In this document: positions 15,217-17,719 of the stretch, piece by piece
How positions within the stretch are numbered: position 1 is the stretch's first letter
Layout of the letters: each line of letters starts with the position of its first letter
Assembly: GCA_023438785.1 (NCBI GenBank)
Contig: JAEXQJ010000356.1
Coordinates: forward strand, 1-17,719
Direction: 5' to 3'
From: Pseudomonadota bacterium
GTDB taxonomy: Bacteria; Myxococcota_A; Polyangia; Fen-1088
DNA: 17,719 nt
Notes under the pieces: model-generated
The model's input: only the letters and a program-made list of their open reading frames with translations
Databases searched by the model: none
What the model was told of the DNA's origin: nothing
Program-made: the position numbers and the translations under genes

Positions 15217-15269
15217 CATGGGAGTGAGTGGCCGTCGACAACGAGCCACAACATTCAGGAAGGAATCCC

Positions 15270-16136
15270 ATGAGACAGATCGCGATTTACGGCAAAGGCG
15301 GCATCGGCAAGTCCACGACGTGTCAGAACACGGTCGCCGGCCTGGTGTCACTGGGCAAGAAGGTGATGATCGTGGGTTGCGACCCCAAGGCCGACTCAAC
15401 CCGCCTCATGCTCCACGCCAAGGCGCAAGCCACGGTCATGGACCTCATTCGCGAGCGCGGCACCGTCGAGGATCTGGAGCTGAAAGACGTTCTCAAGATC
15501 GGCTTCGGCGGCGTGAGGTGCGTCGAGTCGGGTGGTCCCGAGCCGGGCGTGGGCTGCGCAGGCCGCGGCGTCATCACCGCCATCAACTTTCTCGAATCGG
15601 AGGGTGCCTACACGCCGGAAACCGAGTTCGTCTTCTACGACGTCCTCGGCGACGTCGTGTGTGGCGGGTTCGCCATGCCCATCCGAGAGAACAAGGCTGA
15701 GGAGATCTACATCGTGGTCTCCGGCGAGATGATGGCCATGTACGCGGCCAACAACATCTCCAAGGGCATTCTCAAGTACGCCACCTCGGGCAAGGTGCGA
15801 TTGGGCGGCCTCATCTGCAACTCGCGCAACACGGACAAGGAGGCCGAGCTCATCGAGGCGCTCGCCAAGCGGTTGGGTACGCAGATGATCCACTTCGTCC
15901 CGCGCGACAATCAGGTGCAGAGGGCGGAATTGCGACGCATGACCGTCATCGAGTACTCACCCAACCACAAGCAGGCCGACGAGTACCGCGAACTGGCGCG
16001 CAAGATCTCCGAGAACAAGATGCTGGTGATCCCCAAGCCGTTGCAGATGGAGGAGCTGGAAGAGCTCCTCATGCAATACGGAATCATTCAGGACGACGAC
16101 CCCAACGTGGGCGTGACCGAAGCCGCCACCTCGTGA
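15270..16136 (+). CDS. nifH: Nitrogenase iron protein (dinitrogenase reductase)
   Basis: This 288-residue protein forms a homodimer with one bridging [4Fe-4S] cluster and passes electrons to the MoFe protein with ATP hydrolysis; it also serves in FeMo-cofactor assembly. The P-loop is GKGGIGKST (8-16) and switch I is VGCDPKADSTR (35-45). The cluster ligands are Cys96 (GVGCAGRG) and Cys131 (DVLGDVVCGGFAMP). Arg99 is the residue that DraT ADP-ribosylates in organisms that have that system; no draT is in the window. Length and motifs are those of an ordinary Mo-type NifH. The ATG at 15270 has AAGGAA four bases upstream; a GTG at 15228 would add 14 atypical residues. nifD follows after 28 bases, with no nifI genes between. 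Confidence 0.98.
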   Translation: MRQIAIYGKGGIGKSTTCQNTVAGLVSLGKKVMIVGCDPKADSTRLMLHAKAQATVMDLIRERGTVEDLELKDVLKIGFGGVRCVESGGPEPGVGCAGRGVITAINFLESEGAYTPETEFVFYDVLGDVVCGGFAMPIRENKAEEIYIVVSGEMMAMYAANNISKGILKYATSGKVRLGGLICNSRNTDKEAELIEALAKRLGTQMIHFVPRDNQVQRAELRRMTVIEYSPNHKQADEYRELARKISENKMLVIPKPLQMEELEELLMQYGIIQDDDPNVGVTEAATS

Positions 16137-16164
16137 GTCGACCTACCACCGGAAAGGAGTCCCC

Positions 16165-17613
16165 ATGTCCGATGCTACGGTGAAGAAGGTCGAGGGTATT
16201 ACCCGCGATTCGACACAAGCCATGATCGATCGCGCTCTCGCCGCCTATCCCGAAAAAGGCAAAACCAAGCGCGCTCCCCACCTAGCCCCCAACGACCCGA
16301 CCTCGGGAAGCGCCTGCGTTAAGTCGAATCGCAAGACGGTTCCCGGAGTGATGAGCGCGCGGGGTTGTGCCTACGCAGGAGCCAAGGGCGTGGTGTGGGG
16401 CCCCATCGGCGACATGGCGCACGTCTCGCACGGCCCCGTGGGGTGCGGCTGGTACTCTTGGGGCACCCGCCGCAACTTGGTGTCCGGCAAGAACGGCGTC
16501 TCCAGCTTCGCCATGCAGATGACCTCCGACTTCCAGGAGAAGGACATCGTCTACGGCGGCGACAAGAAGCTGGCGGTCCTGCTCAAGGAGGTCAAGGAGT
16601 TGTTTCCGTTGGCCAAGGCCATCTCGGTCCTCTCCGAGTGTCCGGTGGGCCTCATCGGCGACGACATCAACGCCACGACCAAGCGCATGTCACAGGAGCT
16701 TGATGTGCCGGTGATTCCCTGCAACTGCGAGGGATTCCGCGGCGTCTCCCAGTCACTCGGCCACCACATCTCCAACGACACCATCCGCGACTACGTCATC
16801 GGCACTCGCGAGTTCCCTGAGCCGGCTGGCCCCTACGACATCGCGCTCATCGGTGACTACAACATCGGCGGCGACGTGTGGTCGGTGAAGCCGCTCTTGG
16901 AAGAGTGTGGGTTCAAGGTCAAGGCTACCTGGACAGGCGACGGGCACATCGAGGAGATCGCCGCCACCCATCAGGTCAAGTTGGCCGTCATCCACTGCTA
17001 CCGCTCCATGAACTACATGGCGCGGGTCATGGAGGAGAAATACGGCATCCCGTGGCTCGAGCTGAACTTCTTCGGGCCTACCAAGATCAAGCAGAGCCTG
17101 CGCACGCTGGCCCAGAGGTTCGACGACAAGATCAAGGAGAACGTCGAGACGGTCATCGCCAAGTACGACCCAATGATGCAAAGGGTGATCGAAGAGTATC
17201 GGCCGCGGCTGCAAGGCAAGAAGGTCATGCTGTACGTGGGTGGCTTGCGGCCCCGCCACACCGTGGGCGCCTACGAGGATCTGGGCATGACCGTCGTCGG
17301 TTCGGGATACGAGTTCGCCCATTCGGACGACTACGAACGAACCGGCCCTGAAATGCCCGAGGCCACGGTCATCTACGACGACGCGAGCGAGTACGAGTTG
17401 GAGCAGTTCGTCGCGGAGCTCAAGCCGGACTTGGTGGGCAGCGGCATCAAGGAGAAGTACGTCTTCCAGAAGATGGGCGTGCCCTTCCGCCAGATGCACA
17501 GCTGGGACTATTCGGGGCCGTACCACGCGTACAACGGCTTCCCGATCTTCGCCCGCGACGTCGACATGGCCATCAACAGCCCGACCTGGAAGCTGATCAA
17601 GGCCCCGTTCTGA
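16165..17613 (+). CDS. nifD: Nitrogenase molybdenum-iron protein alpha chain
   Basis: This 482-residue alpha subunit of the MoFe protein holds the FeMo-cofactor where N2 is reduced. P-cluster ligands are Cys68 (SARGCAYAG), Cys94 (GPVGCGWYS) and Cys159 (SECPVGLIGDD). FeMo-cofactor ligands are Cys278 (IHCYRSMNY) and His445 (RQMHSWDYSG). Gln196 and His200 (SQSLGHHISND) match the substrate-site Gln191 and His195 of Azotobacter NifD, and GVVWGP (75-80) keeps the Val that gates the site. These residues identify a molybdenum enzyme, not a VnfD or AnfD type. The ATG has AAGGAG five bases upstream. It is co-directional with nifH, 28 bases away, and presumably followed by nifK beyond the window. Its Trp96 in GCGWYSWGTRRN differs from the Azotobacter sequence (GQYSRAGRRN). 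Confidence 0.98.
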   Translation: MSDATVKKVEGITRDSTQAMIDRALAAYPEKGKTKRAPHLAPNDPTSGSACVKSNRKTVPGVMSARGCAYAGAKGVVWGPIGDMAHVSHGPVGCGWYSWGTRRNLVSGKNGVSSFAMQMTSDFQEKDIVYGGDKKLAVLLKEVKELFPLAKAISVLSECPVGLIGDDINATTKRMSQELDVPVIPCNCEGFRGVSQSLGHHISNDTIRDYVIGTREFPEPAGPYDIALIGDYNIGGDVWSVKPLLEECGFKVKATWTGDGHIEEIAATHQVKLAVIHCYRSMNYMARVMEEKYGIPWLELNFFGPTKIKQSLRTLAQRFDDKIKENVETVIAKYDPMMQRVIEEYRPRLQGKKVMLYVGGLRPRHTVGAYEDLGMTVVGSGYEFAHSDDYERTGPEMPEATVIYDDASEYELEQFVAELKPDLVGSGIKEKYVFQKMGVPFRQMHSWDYSGPYHAYNGFPIFARDVDMAINSPTWKLIKAPF

Positions 17614-17644
17614 ACCGCTTTCAAGTTCCTAGTTAGTCGACCGT

Positions 17645-17679
17645 CCCGGCGGGTGTTCTCTCCCCCCAGGCCCGCCGGG
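17645..17679 (+). terminator. 9-bp GC hairpin after nifD
   Basis: CCCGGCGGG (17645-17653) pairs perfectly with CCCGCCGGG (17671-17679) across a 17-nt pyrimidine-rich loop. It begins 32 bases after the nifD stop. No T-run follows. Because nifK is expected next, this is more likely an mRNA-stabilising or attenuating structure between nifD and nifK than a full terminator. The remaining bases to 17719 are C-rich and end in GGGGCCGGAG, which could be a ribosome site for the next gene. Confidence 0.5.
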
Positions 17680-17719
17680 CCGGCCGCACCCCCGCCCCCC
17701 CAACAACAGGGGCCGGAGT

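Larger units (their letters stand above)
14961..15269 (+). promoter_or_regulatory. nifA-nifH intergenic control region
   Basis: These 309 bases contain no credible gene. From left to right they hold a 10-bp palindrome ACACGCGTGT (14986-14995), GTTG-N4-CAAC just after it (14994-15005), a direct repeat GATCCTAC (15092-15099 and 15122-15129), the sigma-54 promoter at 15201-15216 and the nifH ribosome site AAGGAA (15260-15265). Scanning every TGT and ACA in the stretch gave no TGT-N10-ACA pair, the usual NifA upstream activating sequence. The direct repeats lie about 135 and 105 bp before the predicted start site, where a NifA site normally sits. Confidence 0.6.

Overview
The window comes from a GC-rich, Gram-negative-type bacterium that fixes nitrogen. 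Codons mostly end in G or C, coding density is high, and the periplasmic binding protein and one antiporter carry Sec-type leader sequences. A complete nifH and a complete nifD lie at the right end, driven by a recognisable sigma-54 promoter and preceded by nifA. No nifI1/nifI2 (PII-like) genes lie between nifH and nifD, so the layout is the simple nifHD(K) type rather than the archaeal/clostridial one. The sequence alone does not fix the phylum; a deltaproteobacterial/myxobacterial, acidobacterial or verrucomicrobial relative would all fit. No rRNA, tRNA, CRISPR array, insertion sequence or phage gene was seen.

Left part (1-9900), ion and ammonium transport. It holds a cut-off CPA2 antiporter (1-629, minus), a short MscS-like transmembrane-helix protein without the channel domain (858-1556, plus), a CPA1-type antiporter with a TrkA-N/TrkA-C regulatory tail (1943-3835, minus), an MscS-type channel (4008-5135, plus), an Amt ammonium transporter (5572-6912, plus), a small protein resembling a free-standing RNA polymerase alpha C-terminal domain (7035-7442, plus), a second CPA2 antiporter clearly paralogous to the first (7520-8791, plus) and an APH-fold phosphotransferase (8865-9884, plus). 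Intergenic regions here are rich in inverted repeats, notably between the first two genes and in the 436-bp leader of amt.

Middle part (9892-13071, minus), molybdate uptake. modA, modB and modC overlap by four bases at each junction and are followed by a histidine phosphatase gene in the same direction. ModC is a short form without the C-terminal molybdate-binding (TOBE/MOP) domain.

Right part (13395-17719, plus), nitrogenase. nifA diverges from modA. nifH has a well-matched -24/-12 promoter, but no canonical TGT-N10-ACA NifA site was found upstream; an 8-bp direct repeat sits where such a site would be expected. nifD follows nifH after 28 bases and carries all P-cluster and FeMo-cofactor ligands. 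A strong hairpin follows nifD, and nifK presumably lies just beyond the window.

Together the genes suggest a locus that supplies molybdenum (ModABC), controls and makes Mo-nitrogenase (NifA, NifH, NifD) and scavenges ammonium (Amt), set beside a cluster for cation and osmotic homeostasis.
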